Shown here piece by piece: positions 46,520 through 55,139 of a stretch of 64,000 bases of DNA. Numbering within the stretch: the stretch's first letter is position 1; the number at the start of each line of letters is the position of its first letter. The notes beneath the pieces are model-generated. The model had not been told where the DNA came from. It did not search any database and was given only the letters and a program-made list of their open reading frames with translations. Source of the stretch: an uncultured Adlercreutzia sp. (lineage in GTDB: Bacteria > Actinomycetota > Coriobacteriia > Coriobacteriales > Eggerthellaceae). Location: contig NZ_CAUASN010000001.1 in NCBI RefSeq assembly GCF_958431955.1, positions 1-64,000 of the forward strand. Direction: 5' to 3'. A program made the position numbers and the translations under genes.

Positions 46520-47683
46520 TCATATTTCCGGCGTCGGCGGTTTGTAGGGCAACTCAACCACGTTAGCGCGGGAAATCATATTCTGGTCAAAATAATCGAG
46601 ATTCGCCGTAGTGATGAACGTCTGGCTTCCCCGCTCCATGGCCTCCACCAATGCCTCGCGGCGGCGGCCGTCCAGCTCGCTCATCACGTCGTCGAGGAGC
46701 AGCACCGGTTTCTGCTCCAGAAGCTCCTCGATGACCGCGGCCTCGGCGAGCTTGTAGGCGAGCACGATGGAGCGCTGCTGGCCCTGGCTGCCGTAGAGGG
46801 TGGCGTTCTTCCCGTCGAGAAGGAACGAGATGCCGTCGGCATGGGGTCCCACTACCGCCCGGCCGCGGCGGCGCTCCTCGGCGGCGCGTTCATCGAGAGC
46901 GCGGGCGAGGGCGGCTCGGGCCTCGTCGCGGGAGAACGAGGAGACGCCGCCGGAGAGAACCTCAGGCTCGAAAGCATCCCTTTCCTCCGTTGAGTTTCGG
47001 GGAGCGCTCCACGAGGGAACGTACTCGGCGGTCAACTGCTCGCGGCCGCCGGAGATCTGACGGTACTTCTCAGCCGCAAAGGGCAGCACACGGGCGAAGA
47101 GAGCCGCACGATAGCAGGTAAGCTGCGCTCCTACGGTGATAACCATCTCGTTGATGGCCGCGACGAGGGTCTGGTCGGCATCGTCTTTCAGCAGGCGGTT
47201 CTTGTGACGGATGACCTTCTCGTAATCACGGCGCACAGTGTAATAGTTCTTGTTCACCTGGGAGCCGAGGGCATCGAGAACCGCCCGACGGCCCGAGGCG
47301 GGACCCTTCACCAATTCCAAATCATCGGGAGTGAAGATGACCGAGGGGATAAGCCCCTTGAGATCCGAGGGCCGTTTGCCCTTACCGTTCAGGCGGTACT
47401 TACGCGTCTTGCCGTCGAGGTGGGCATCGATAGTGAGCGCGCGGTTCCCATCGGAAACGAGCATCTCGAGGCGAGCCTCAGGCCTCCCGTGACGGATGAG
47501 CTGCTCCATGGTGCCGTGGCGAAACGACGTCAAGGCCGTGAGCAACTGGATACCCTCGACGATATTCGTCTTGCCGATGGCATTGTCCCCCACGAGCACG
47601 GTGATATCGCCGAGGGAGTCCAAGTGCAACTGCTCGTAGTTGCGGAAGTCTCGGAACGTCAGCTCTTCAATGCGCAGGGTCAT
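46520..47683 (-). CDS. recF: DNA replication and repair protein RecF
   Basis: 387 residues. Walker A GDNAIGKTN (residues about 33-41), ABC signature-like LSGGVSSFSRDEARAAL, and Walker B VLLLDDVMSELD. RecF loads RecA at gaps with RecO and RecR. It lies between dnaN and gyrB in the order common to many bacteria. ATG at 47683. Confidence 0.95.
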   Translation of the reverse strand: MTLRIEELTFRDFRNYEQLHLDSLGDITVLVGDNAIGKTNIVEGIQLLTALTSFRHGTMEQLIRHGRPEARLEMLVSDGNRALTIDAHLDGKTRKYRLNGKGKRPSDLKGLIPSVIFTPDDLELVKGPASGRRAVLDALGSQVNKNYYTVRRDYEKVIRHKNRLLKDDADQTLVAAINEMVITVGAQLTCYRAALFARVLPFAAEKYRQISGGREQLTAEYVPSWSAPRNSTEERDAFEPEVLSGGVSSFSRDEARAALARALDERAAEERRRGRAVVGPHADGISFLLDGKNATLYGSQGQQRSIVLAYKLAEAAVIEELLEQKPVLLLDDVMSELDGRRREALVEAMERGSQTFITTANLDYFDQNMISRANVVELPYKPPTPEI

Positions 47684-47746
47684 CGGGGACCGCCCCGGCT
47701 GAAGAGGATCGGACCGAGGCCGCAGTGCAACAGCCGAATCTGAGAG

Positions 47747-47762
47747 CGTTCCACGTGAAACA
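47747..47762. promoter_or_regulatory. parS-like site 2
   Basis: CGTTCCACGTGAAACA differs from TGTTNCACGTGAAACA only at the first base. It lies in the short gap between recF and dnaN. Confidence 0.75.
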
Positions 47763-47766
47763 TCGG

Positions 47767-48867
47767 TTAGGAAATGCGCACTGGCATGACCAGGTAGAGG
47801 AAGTTCTCAGGCTCGAGAGCGCGGAAAATACCGGGCTTAAGGGAGGAAAGCACCTCGAGATACACCTCGTCGGTGGCGATGGAACCGAGGCCGTCGAGTA
47901 CATAAGCGTAGTTGAACGCGATCTCGACATCCTCGCCTTCCACGGTGCAGGGGAGAATCTCCTGAGCACTGCCCACATCTTGGGAGGCGGCGGTAATCTG
48001 CGCGGTCTGCGATGCGACGTTCAAATCGAAGCGCACCGGGGAAGCCGCCGATCCCAACAGCGAGGCGCGGCGGACGCTGGCCACGAGCTTATCGACCTCC
48101 AAGGTCGCGCGGGTGGCGTAGGTGTCGGGCAGCAGCTGCTTATAGTTGGGGAAGTTCCCCTCGATACGGCGGTTGATAAACACGGTGTCTTCGCAGGTCA
48201 CCACGATCTGGTTGTCGGCGAGGGCCAGCGATACCGGCGACTCAGTCTTCGGAAGAGAGGCGATCTCGGAGAGGAACGTGCCGGAGATGACGGCCTGGAA
48301 CTCATCGGCGGTCGCGTCGGGCATGGGGGCGTCGGTGATGGCCAGGCGGTAGGAGTCGGTGGCCACCATGCGCAGCACACCGTTCTCCAGGGTGATGAGC
48401 ACGCCGGTGAGAATGGCGCGGCTCTCGTCCTTCGACACCACACGCGAGACGCGCTTGACCATCGTGGAGAACTGCTGGAAGGGAATCTCGATGCGCTGAT
48501 GGGTCTCCACCTTGGGGAAACCGGGGAAATCCTCGGCGTTAAGGGCGCGAATGGAGAACGAGGAGGTGTCGCAGGTAATGAACGCCTGGTCCTCGGTCGC
48601 CTCCACATGAACGGCGGCATCGGGCAGGTTCTTCACGATTTCGGAGAACAGCTTGCCGGGCACCACGGCTCGACCCTCCTCCTCGACGAGCGCGGCCACC
48701 GAATACTGGATGGAAAGCTCCAAGTCGGTTGCTTGGAGGATGATGGTGTCGCCCGTAGCCTCGATGAGGATGCCCGACAGCACGGGCAGCGTCGAACGGG
48801 TGGAGACGCCTTTCAGGACGATGGAGAGGGCGTTGGCAAGCTCGGTGCGGTTGATGCTCAGTTTCAA
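47767..48867 (-). CDS. dnaN: DNA polymerase III beta sliding clamp
   Basis: 366 residues, the usual length. Three clamp domains; recognised by LKLSINRTELANAL at the start, LPVLSGILIEA, and the C-terminal FLYLVMPVRIS. I chose the TTG at 48867 because GGGGAAGG stands 7 bases before it and the protein then has the standard N-terminus; upstream ATG codons in frame lack ribosome sites. A TATAAT inside a GGCGG/CCGCC inverted repeat lies about 70 bases upstream (48936-48941). Confidence 0.95.
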   Translation of the reverse strand: MKLSINRTELANALSIVLKGVSTRSTLPVLSGILIEATGDTIILQATDLELSIQYSVAALVEEEGRAVVPGKLFSEIVKNLPDAAVHVEATEDQAFITCDTSSFSIRALNAEDFPGFPKVETHQRIEIPFQQFSTMVKRVSRVVSKDESRAILTGVLITLENGVLRMVATDSYRLAITDAPMPDATADEFQAVISGTFLSEIASLPKTESPVSLALADNQIVVTCEDTVFINRRIEGNFPNYKQLLPDTYATRATLEVDKLVASVRRASLLGSAASPVRFDLNVASQTAQITAASQDVGSAQEILPCTVEGEDVEIAFNYAYVLDGLGSIATDEVYLEVLSSLKPGIFRALEPENFLYLVMPVRIS

Positions 48868-48930
48868 GATGGGGCCTTCCCCTGCCATGGCACGGCAGTT
48901 CGCATACACGAGATGGTCTCTTAGCTCAAG

Positions 48931-48947
48931 GCGGCATTATACCGCCA
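48931..48947 (-). promoter_or_regulatory. dnaN promoter -10 within an inverted repeat
   Basis: TATAAT on the minus strand (48936-48941) is flanked by GGCGG and CCGCC, forming an inverted repeat over the -10. CTTTCA, 17 bases upstream, is a weak -35. Confidence 0.5.
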
Positions 48948-49021
48948 TCCTGCCGCGATGAAAGATACTCGGCGACGCTCTTCGGCAGAACCACAGGCGC
49001 AACAAGGGGAAGGAGGGTGAG

Positions 49022-49121
49022 TTTTCCACAATATAGAGTGTACTCTCTGGTGGATAAAGTGGAAAACCGAGTTTCTTCCCAGCAATATCGGTGGAAAACG
49101 AGGTTTCCACCGGGTGGATAT
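49022..49121. repeat. Cluster of DnaA-box-like repeats
   Basis: Within 100 bases: TTTTCCACA (49022-49030), GGTGGATAA (49049-49057), AGTGGAAAA (49058-49066), GGTGGAAAA (49090-49098), GTTTCCACC (49103-49111) and GGTGGATAT (49113-49121). All are variants of TT(A/T)TCCAC(A/C/T), the DnaA box theme, in both orientations. Confidence 0.65.
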
Positions 49122-49594
49122 CCCTTCAAACTGCTTTCCATGCTTTTATCGAAGATCGTTTAGTTATTTCTAAACCGATGAAAATACCTTATTTACCTGG
49201 TGAAATATCATTTCTCCACAATCATTGCCCGCTCTTTGGCACTTTTGTTCGCTTATTACCGCCAGGTAACGGTAAGCAGGGTAAAACACCCCCACTTCGT
49301 GCCGAGAAGAGCCGTTTTATCCCCTTGTCAAGGGTTTCGGAGCAAAGTTTTTCACTTTTTGGGGATTACTGGACTTCTTTTTTCTTTTCCACTTTTCAAA
49401 GTTTTCCACTTTTGCTGAATATTTTGTTTATAAGTTTGAATTAGTTGAAAAACACGCGGTATATCGACTGAAGTTTTCAACAATTTCTGAACTCGTAGTG
49501 AATTACTTTCCAATGGCCTGAAAAAATGTTCATAACTCTCAACGGAAACCTTGAAACACGATACAATACCGGTGAATTTCTTCCGAAACGATGA

Positions 49595-50704
49595 ATGACC
49601 GACGAACCCCACGGAACGAGATCGAACACTATGGAAATGAACTCCTCGGCCGGCGCCGGCCTCCCCTCCGAGAGCGAGGGCTACGACTACTCCTTCGTCA
49701 ACACGGTGAGCAACATCGCCGTGTACGACGATGCCCTCAGCGGCCCCCGCGTCATTAAGATCCAACCCTCGGACACGGGAACCTACATCGAGGCCCTGGC
49801 CTCCACCATCTATCAGAGCTCCCAGGAGCTCGGGGGCTCCATTTCCTACACAATTATTCGCGAGGTGTCGGAGAACTTCATCCACGCCCAGTTCAAAGAG
49901 GTGCTCGTCACCGTGAGGGACGGCGGGAACACCATCATCTTCGCCGACCACGGACCGGGCATCCCCTGCAAGGACAAGGCCCAGATGCCGGGGTTCTCGT
50001 CGGCCGTGGAGCCCATGAGGAACTACATCCGCGGGGTCGGGTCGGGTCTCCCCATCGTGCGGGAGTACCTCGAGATGTCCCGGGGAACCATCACTATCGA
50101 GGACAACCTGGGCACAGGGGCCGTCGTCACCATTTCCGTCGCCGGAGACGACGGGGAGGATGCCCTGAACGAGATGGCCGCCCAGTCCTACGCCGGCGGA
50201 GCGCCCGCTTATGGAATGGCCGCCCCCGAGGCGGTCCCCCAGGCCGTCACGGTGCCTCAAAGCAGCCAACCGATACCCCTGCAGCAAATTCCCTATCAGG
50301 GCCACGTGATCGCATCCCCCGCTCCGGCGCAATCTTACACCGCGCCTGGTGCCGTTTACGGCGGAATGCCCGTCGTCGTCCAGACTTCCTATCCGGCAGC
50401 GCAGGTCGGTGGTTCCTACCTGGCCACGGCGGGCGGGCAGCCCTTCTACGAAGTCGTCGGAGGGCAGCCGCCGATGCCCAGCGCCTCTACCGCGCACCTC
50501 TCCTCCACGCAAACCCGCTTCCTCCAGACCCTCCTCTTCGAAGGGCCGCTCGGAAACAAGGACGTCGCCGCGGCGCTCAGCATTACCGCATCGAACACGA
50601 CGAACAACTTCAACAAGCTCAAACAGCTCGGCTACGTGCAGAAATACGACGGGAAATACGTTCTTACCCCCTTGGGGCAGCAGGTAGCCCAAACCATTCG
50701 ATAG
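49595..50704 (+). CDS. GHKL-ATPase / winged-helix protein encoded next to dnaA
   Basis: 369 residues in three parts. Residues about 60-185 are a histidine-kinase-type (GHKL) ATPase: N box REVSENFIHA (Glu90, Asn94), G1 DHGPGIP (118-124), G2 GVGSGLPIV (147-155), G3 GTGAVVTI (173-180). There is no phospho-acceptor His domain, so it is not a full kinase. A Pro/Gln/Tyr-rich linker (about 195-290) leads to a C-terminal winged-helix DNA-binding domain (about 295-369; LGNKDVAAALSITASNTTNNF). The start is uncertain (49595, 49631 or 49637); none has a clear ribosome site. TACAAT lies 27 bases upstream of 49595. It precedes dnaA by 73 bases on the same strand, suggesting a role at the origin. Confidence 0.8.
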   Translation: MTDEPHGTRSNTMEMNSSAGAGLPSESEGYDYSFVNTVSNIAVYDDALSGPRVIKIQPSDTGTYIEALASTIYQSSQELGGSISYTIIREVSENFIHAQFKEVLVTVRDGGNTIIFADHGPGIPCKDKAQMPGFSSAVEPMRNYIRGVGSGLPIVREYLEMSRGTITIEDNLGTGAVVTISVAGDDGEDALNEMAAQSYAGGAPAYGMAAPEAVPQAVTVPQSSQPIPLQQIPYQGHVIASPAPAQSYTAPGAVYGGMPVVVQTSYPAAQVGGSYLATAGGQPFYEVVGGQPPMPSASTAHLSSTQTRFLQTLLFEGPLGNKDVAAALSITASNTTNNFNKLKQLGYVQKYDGKYVLTPLGQQVAQTIR

Positions 50705-50777
50705 ACTATAACCACCCTTTGCGCCTCATCGTCAGCTTTCCGGCGACGCGGCGCGCGTCCGACGCGGAGGAACGACG

Positions 50778-52301
50778 ATGGACAGCGAGAAGCTCAACGA
50801 ACAATGGAGGCGGATCTGTGCGCAGGTGAGCAGCTACCCCGATGTGGATGAATCCCAGGTCGCAGCCTTTTTCTCCCGTCTTGAAGCCCAGGCCATGAGC
50901 AACTCCTTTCTCATGCTCACCGCCGACAACGATTTCATCAAGACCTGGGTCGAGCAGAACTACGTGCCTGTCATCCAGCGGGCGCTTCTCGACCTGACCG
51001 GCGTGGCCTTCGCCGTGGCTGTGGCCGTCGATCCGGGGCAGGAGGCACGCAAGGCGGCCGAGACCGCCGCACCGGCGCCGGTCCAAACGGCTGCTCCCGT
51101 GCCGTTCCCGACCCCCTCCCCCGCCGCGGCCGCGCCTCCCCTGTCCGTTGCTGCGCCGATCGTGCCGGCGTCGGCTATCCCTGAGCAGGCCGCCACGGGC
51201 GAGACGGAAGTTGCGGGCGCGGAGAGCGGGGCGGATGAGGCCGACGTGCCCACTTCCGCCCTCACCTTCAGCAATTTCGTCATCGGAGACTCGAACCGCT
51301 ACGCCTACTCCATGGCCCTCGAGGTGGCCGACAAACCAGGGCAGCGGGGATTCAACCCCTTGTTCATCTACGGGAAGAGCGGCCTGGGCAAAACCCACCT
51401 CATGCGGGCCATTCAGAACAACATACGCGAGACCCAGCCCTATCGGCGCACTGTGTTCGTCGACGCCGCCGAGCTGTTGAACCAGTACGCCGAGGCGAGC
51501 GCCACCCACGACCGGGAGAAGAGCAGCTTCAAGAACTTCAAATCTTTCTACGAGGAAGCTGATGTCCTGTTCATCGACGACGTGCAGGGCCTTCGGGGGA
51601 AAGATCGCACGCTCGATATCGTCTTCCAGCTTTTCAACACGCTCACCAACCAGGGGCACCAGGTCGTCCTCTCCGCCGACCGCGCGCCGAAGGCACTCGG
51701 AATCGACGATCGGTACCAGTCGCGCTTCGCCGGAGGGGCACTCGTGGACATTCAGCCCCCGGACGTGGAGACGAAGCTGGGCATCGTGAAATCGGTACTG
51801 CAGGAGATCCAGGCGCACGAGGGGCTCGGGCACCTCACGCCGTCCGACGATATTCAGATGTGCATCGCCGAGATGTCGGGGTCGAACATCCGCGAGCTGA
51901 AAGCCGCCGTGACCACGGTGGTCTCTCGGATGAACTTCCTCGACCGCGACGACATAACCACGACCGAGGTGCGCTCCCTTTTGGAGAACCACTTCTCGGG
52001 AGGCATGACGCGTAATCTCGTCGTCGAGGACATCCAGCGCGTGGTCGAGGAATTCTACAAGATCAGCCACGAAGATCTCGTCGGACGAGCGCGAAATCGC
52101 CCGTTCGTCTACCCGCGGCAGATCGCCATCTACCTGTGCCGCCAGATTCTCGACATCCCGTTCAGCGACATCGCGACGAAATTCAACCGCGACCATTCGA
52201 CGGCGATGCATGCCACGGGCGTCATCGAGAGTAAGCTCCAAACGGATTGGAACACTCAATGTGAGATCGAGGCGCTCCAGCGAACCATCCGCGAGCTTTA
52301 G
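50778..52301 (+). CDS. dnaA: Chromosomal replication initiator protein DnaA
   Basis: 507 residues. Domain I (about 1-80), an Ala/Pro-rich domain II linker (about 84-160), the AAA+ domain with Walker A GKSGLGKT (199-206) and Walker B VLFIDDVQ (263-270), and the domain IV helix-turn-helix ending with FNRDHSTAMHATG. The DNA-binding signature is recognisable but diverged from the usual GGRDHSTVMHA. DnaA melts the origin at DnaA boxes. ATG at 50778 with GGAGGAACG upstream. It is co-oriented with rpmH and divergent from dnaN. Confidence 0.97.
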   Translation: MDSEKLNEQWRRICAQVSSYPDVDESQVAAFFSRLEAQAMSNSFLMLTADNDFIKTWVEQNYVPVIQRALLDLTGVAFAVAVAVDPGQEARKAAETAAPAPVQTAAPVPFPTPSPAAAAPPLSVAAPIVPASAIPEQAATGETEVAGAESGADEADVPTSALTFSNFVIGDSNRYAYSMALEVADKPGQRGFNPLFIYGKSGLGKTHLMRAIQNNIRETQPYRRTVFVDAAELLNQYAEASATHDREKSSFKNFKSFYEEADVLFIDDVQGLRGKDRTLDIVFQLFNTLTNQGHQVVLSADRAPKALGIDDRYQSRFAGGALVDIQPPDVETKLGIVKSVLQEIQAHEGLGHLTPSDDIQMCIAEMSGSNIRELKAAVTTVVSRMNFLDRDDITTTEVRSLLENHFSGGMTRNLVVEDIQRVVEEFYKISHEDLVGRARNRPFVYPRQIAIYLCRQILDIPFSDIATKFNRDHSTAMHATGVIESKLQTDWNTQCEIEALQRTIREL

Positions 52302-52343
52302 GCGGATATCCGGAGGGTTATGCGGGGAAAACGGGGGATAACC

Positions 52344-52412
52344 CTTGCCCTTTTCCACCAGCGTCCCTTGAGCCCAAGCCTCTCCCCTTCAAGGCCGGTG
52401 GAAAAGGGCAAG
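52344..52412. repeat. Inverted repeat with DnaA-like boxes downstream of dnaA
   Basis: CTTGCCCTTTTCCACC (52344-52359) and its perfect reverse complement (52397-52412) are 37 bases apart. The arms contain the same TTTTCCACC box seen left of dnaA. It could also act as a dnaA terminator, but there is no T-run. Confidence 0.7.
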
Positions 52413-52724
52413 CGGTAATGCACGGGTTTTAACGAGCGCTTCGTCGGAGGCGATCAGGGAAAACTCTCGTTATCAACTAATCCACCGACATTATTACAAC
52501 AACAATAGGATAGAGATATAAAAGGGACTTCCGCACGATCCTGTCCCCAACCGCGGTCCAAGGGGGAACAGCTTCACCCCTTCCCCACTTACCGCCTTCT
52601 CCTCTTTCGCCTGATTCCCGCTTTGGCCTAGAGATCACCTGTCGGTGTCCTGGAGGAGACCTGTACAGAATGCTCGCCTACCCCGCGGATACGTGAGGTT
52701 CGCGATTTCACCAAGAGTTCCCCG

Positions 52725-52752
52725 TTGACAGCTAGGGTGTGTGGTATATAAT
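52725..52752 (+). promoter_or_regulatory. rpmH promoter
   Basis: Consensus TTGACA (52725-52730) and TATAAT (52747-52752) with a 16-base spacer, 41 bases before the rpmH start. It is the strongest sigma-70-type promoter seen in the window, as expected for a ribosomal protein operon. Confidence 0.85.
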
Positions 52753-52792
52753 TTGAAAACTATTCTTTGAACCATGAAAGGGAAAGAAAACA

Positions 52793-52927
52793 ATGAAACG
52801 CACCTATCAACCGAACAAACGCAAGCGCGCCAAGTGCCACGGCTTCCGTGCCCGCATGTCCACCAAGGGCGGCCGCGCTGTTCTCGCTTCCCGTCGTGCT
52901 AAGGGGCGCAAGCGCCTCACCGTCTAG
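52793..52927 (+). CDS. rpmH: 50S ribosomal protein L34
   Basis: 44 residues: [20 protein letters not shown] at the start, RMSTKGGR, and [11 protein letters not shown] at the end, fully typical of L34. It is first in the rpmH-rnpA-yidD-yidC run that flanks dnaA in most bacteria. Confidence 0.98.
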   Translation: MKRTYQPNKRKRAKCHGFRARMSTKGGRAVLASRRAKGRKRLTV

Positions 52928-52939
52928 GAGCACCCAGGC

Positions 52940-53305
52940 GTGGATACCATCAAGTCCAGCACTGAGATCTCCCAGCTCTTCTCCACGGGAAAACGTTACA
53001 AGACTCGTTATATAACGTTTATCGTTGGTGATGAGACATCGGCCCAAGACCGAGGCAACGAAGCGCAACACGACCTCCCTGGTCGTGTTGCTTTTATTGC
53101 CGGGAAGAAGCTCGGTAACGCGGTGTGGCGCAACCGTGCCAAGCGGCGTATGCGAGCTCTCTGCCGAGAGATGGGCGGGCCGTGGGCAGGCAAGAAGGTG
53201 GTATTCCTCGCGAAAGGGGCGCTTACCCAGGCGCCTTACGGGAAAGTGCTCGGGGAATGCGAGGGGATCGCGCAGAAGCTCTCCTCTTTCGGGGAGGCTC
53301 GATGA
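52940..53305 (+). CDS. rnpA: Ribonuclease P protein component
   Basis: 121 residues. It starts by GTG at 52940, 12 bases after rpmH, with TAGGAG upstream. The family signature is [19 protein letters not shown]. It assists the RNase P RNA in tRNA 5' maturation. The stop overlaps the yidD start by 4 bases. Confidence 0.95.
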   Translation: MDTIKSSTEISQLFSTGKRYKTRYITFIVGDETSAQDRGNEAQHDLPGRVAFIAGKKLGNAVWRNRAKRRMRALCREMGGPWAGKKVVFLAKGALTQAPYGKVLGECEGIAQKLSSFGEAR

Positions 53306-53544
53306 AGCGGCTTGCGGCGGCACTAGGGAAAATCCCAGCCCTTGTGGCGATAGGCCTCATCATGTTCTACCGTATGGCTATTTCGCCCCTGCTTCCCCCC
53401 GCGTGCCGCTTCGTCCCCACCTGCTCCGAGTACGGGCTCATTGCTTTCAAGCGCTACGGATTCCGCAAGGGATTTGTTCTGACGGCTAAACGGATACTGA
53501 AGTGCCGGCCGGGAGGACCCCACGGGTACGACCCCGTACCCTGA
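53302..53544 (+). CDS. yidD: Membrane protein insertion efficiency factor YidD
   Basis: 80 residues. It has the diagnostic [24 protein letters not shown] and the end [14 protein letters not shown]. It is a membrane-associated helper of YidC-dependent insertion. It overlaps rnpA by ATGA and precedes yidC. Confidence 0.95.
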   Translation: MKRLAAALGKIPALVAIGLIMFYRMAISPLLPPACRFVPTCSEYGLIAFKRYGFRKGFVLTAKRILKCRPGGPHGYDPVP

Positions 53545-53575
53545 GGCTTACCTGTCGTCACGAGAAGGGTTGCGT

Positions 53576-54352
53576 ATGTGGGATATCTTCAAGGACTGGA
53601 TCTTCGACGTCATTCAGTTCTTCTACAACTTCTGCCACGACTGGGGTCTGGCGATCATCATCGTCACGATCATCTTCCGTATCATCGTGGCGCCGCTCAT
53701 GCACAAGCAGGCGAAGTCGAACTACGCTATGCAGAAGGTGCAGCCTAAGATTCAGGCACTCAAGGACCGCTTCCCCGACGACCCGACCCGTCAGTCGCAG
53801 GAAATGCAGAAGATTTACGCGGAGATGAAGTTCAACCCCCTCGCCGGGTGCCTCCCCATGCTTCTCCAGATGCCTATCTTCATCGCCTTGTTCCAGGTGC
53901 TGCGCGAGATGGGCGACCGTGTGGGCGACACGAGCTATTCCTTCTACAATCTGGTTCCCAATCTGGTTCAGACTCCCTCAGGGGCTTTCGCTGAGGGTTT
54001 CGGCACGTTTATCCCGTATCTCATCCTCATGGTTATCTTCGCTGGCGCCACGTTTTTGCCCATGGTGCTCCAGCAGCTGAAGACCGAGGACACCCAGCAG
54101 AAGAACCAGACGCTGATGATGGGCGGCATCATGTCCATCATGATGCTGTGGATCTCCTGGGGCTCGCCTGCCGGCGTGCTGCTGTTCTGGGGAGCTTCTT
54201 CGGTGATCGGCATCGGCCAGAATCAACTCACCCTTGCGCGTTGCCGCGCTCAGGATCGCAAGCGTGAGGAAGAGGAGTCTCTCGTTGTGAAGCCTATCGA
54301 GGTCGATGTGGTCCGCAAGGAGAAGAAGAAGCGCCCGAAGAAGAAGCGCTAG
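53576..54352 (+). CDS. yidC: Membrane protein insertase YidC/Oxa1
   Basis: 258 residues, the short Gram-positive form without the large periplasmic domain. There are five hydrophobic segments. IIIVTIIFRIIVAPL with its Arg in the first helix is the conserved hydrophilic groove residue, and FNPLAGCLPMLLQMPIFIAL is the family signature. No lipobox Cys is seen. The end is highly basic (KEKKKRPKKKR), suited to ribosome binding. ATG at 53576 with GAAGGG 6 bases upstream. Confidence 0.96.
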   Translation: MWDIFKDWIFDVIQFFYNFCHDWGLAIIIVTIIFRIIVAPLMHKQAKSNYAMQKVQPKIQALKDRFPDDPTRQSQEMQKIYAEMKFNPLAGCLPMLLQMPIFIALFQVLREMGDRVGDTSYSFYNLVPNLVQTPSGAFAEGFGTFIPYLILMVIFAGATFLPMVLQQLKTEDTQQKNQTLMMGGIMSIMMLWISWGSPAGVLLFWGASSVIGIGQNQLTLARCRAQDRKREEEESLVVKPIEVDVVRKEKKKRPKKKR

Positions 54353-54365
54353 AGATCGTTGTTCC

Positions 54366-54400
54366 AAGAGCGTGTTTCACGTGAAACACGCTCTTTTATT
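54366..54400 (+). terminator. yidC terminator containing parS site 3
   Basis: A perfect palindrome with 14- to 15-bp arms (AGAGCGTGTTTCAC and complement) followed by TTTATTT. Its centre, 54373-54388, is an exact parS, TGTTTCACGTGAAACA. The same bases therefore look like both a terminator stem and a ParB site. Confidence 0.85.
54373..54388. promoter_or_regulatory. parS site 3
   Basis: TGTTTCACGTGAAACA is a 16/16 match to the parS consensus. It forms the core of the yidC terminator hairpin. Confidence 0.9.
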
Positions 54401-54456
54401 TGCCTGCACGTCCTAGATTCCGGTGCAGGGCCGTTCGAGGAGGAAAGGAGCTCCTT

Positions 54457-55038
54457 ATGACCGAAGAGCAACCCGACGTTGTCGAGATCGTCGACGAGGC
54501 GGAGGAAGCCGTTGAGCCGGGTTCCGCTCCTGCGCCCGAGCAGGCGGAGGACGGCGAAGAGCTGGTGGTGACGGATGAAATGCTCGACAATATCGCCGAT
54601 ACCGCGATCGCCGCTCTGCAGGACATCCTCCAGTACTTCAACGTGGGCGATGTGACAATCGACGAGTACGAGGGTGACGAGGGCGAGCTGATCTTGGATA
54701 TCAGCGGCGATGATATGGCGGTGCTGATCGGACGTCATGGCAAGACTCTCGACGCGCTTCAATTCATCGTCTCGATGATCACCATCCGCACCATCGGCTT
54801 CCGATATCCGGTTGTGGTCGATGTGGAGGGTTACAAGAACCGCCAGCGCCAGAAGCTTGAGTCTATTGCCCATTCTTCCGCCAACCGTGCGGCCAGCCAG
54901 CATCGTCGCGTCGGCCTGCGCCCGATGACGCCTTACGAGCGGCGTATCATCCATATTGCGCTTCGCGATGACAATCGCGTGGAGACGATCTCGGAGGGCG
55001 AGGGCTCTGCCCGGCACGTTGTGGTGGTTCCCCTGTAG
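54457..55038 (+). CDS. jag: KH-R3H RNA-binding protein Jag/KhpB
   Basis: 193 residues. An acidic N-terminal stretch (1-45) precedes a KH domain (about 80-150; LIGRHGKTLDALQFIVS) and an R3H domain (about 130-193; SSANRAASQHRRVGLRPMTP and YERRIIH). It has no Jag-N domain of the Bacillus type. It binds RNA and is tied to cell elongation in Gram-positives. ATG at 54457 with AAAGGAG upstream. Usual position after yidC. Confidence 0.93.
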   Translation: MTEEQPDVVEIVDEAEEAVEPGSAPAPEQAEDGEELVVTDEMLDNIADTAIAALQDILQYFNVGDVTIDEYEGDEGELILDISGDDMAVLIGRHGKTLDALQFIVSMITIRTIGFRYPVVVDVEGYKNRQRQKLESIAHSSANRAASQHRRVGLRPMTPYERRIIHIALRDDNRVETISEGEGSARHVVVVPL

Positions 55039-55066
55039 TTACCGAGAATTTCTCAACAACAATCTC

Positions 55067-55097
55067 GGGGGCGGAGGAGACTCCGCCCCTTTTCATT
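55067..55097 (+). terminator. jag terminator
   Basis: A 9-bp stem, GGGGCGGAG / CTCCGCCCC, with a short loop and then TTTTCATTT on the plus strand, about 30 bases past the jag stop. Confidence 0.85.
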
Positions 55098-55139
55098 TAC
55101 AATGGCAGCACATCGATTCACGGAGAGGGGCGACGGGCT

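Larger units (their letters stand above)
48868..49594. other. oriC: Candidate replication origin region (left part)
   Basis: About 730 bases of non-coding, strongly A+T-rich DNA between dnaN and the GHKL gene, which point away from each other. It contains at least eight TTTTCCAC- or TTATCCAC-type boxes on both strands: 49022, 49049, 49058, 49090, 49103, 49113, about 49211, 49385 and 49402. A run of A+T near 49370-49450 could be the unwinding element. The dnaN promoter lies at its left end. Confidence 0.65.
52302..52792. other. Intergenic region between dnaA and rpmH (second origin segment)
   Basis: About 490 bases without a gene. It contains an inverted pair of TTTTCCACC boxes in 16-bp arms (52344-52412), TTATCAACTAATCCACC, and an A+T-rich tract (about 52480-52525) with ATTATTACAACAACAATAGG that could unwind. 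It ends in the rpmH promoter. With the region left of the GHKL gene it may form a bipartite origin. Confidence 0.5.
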
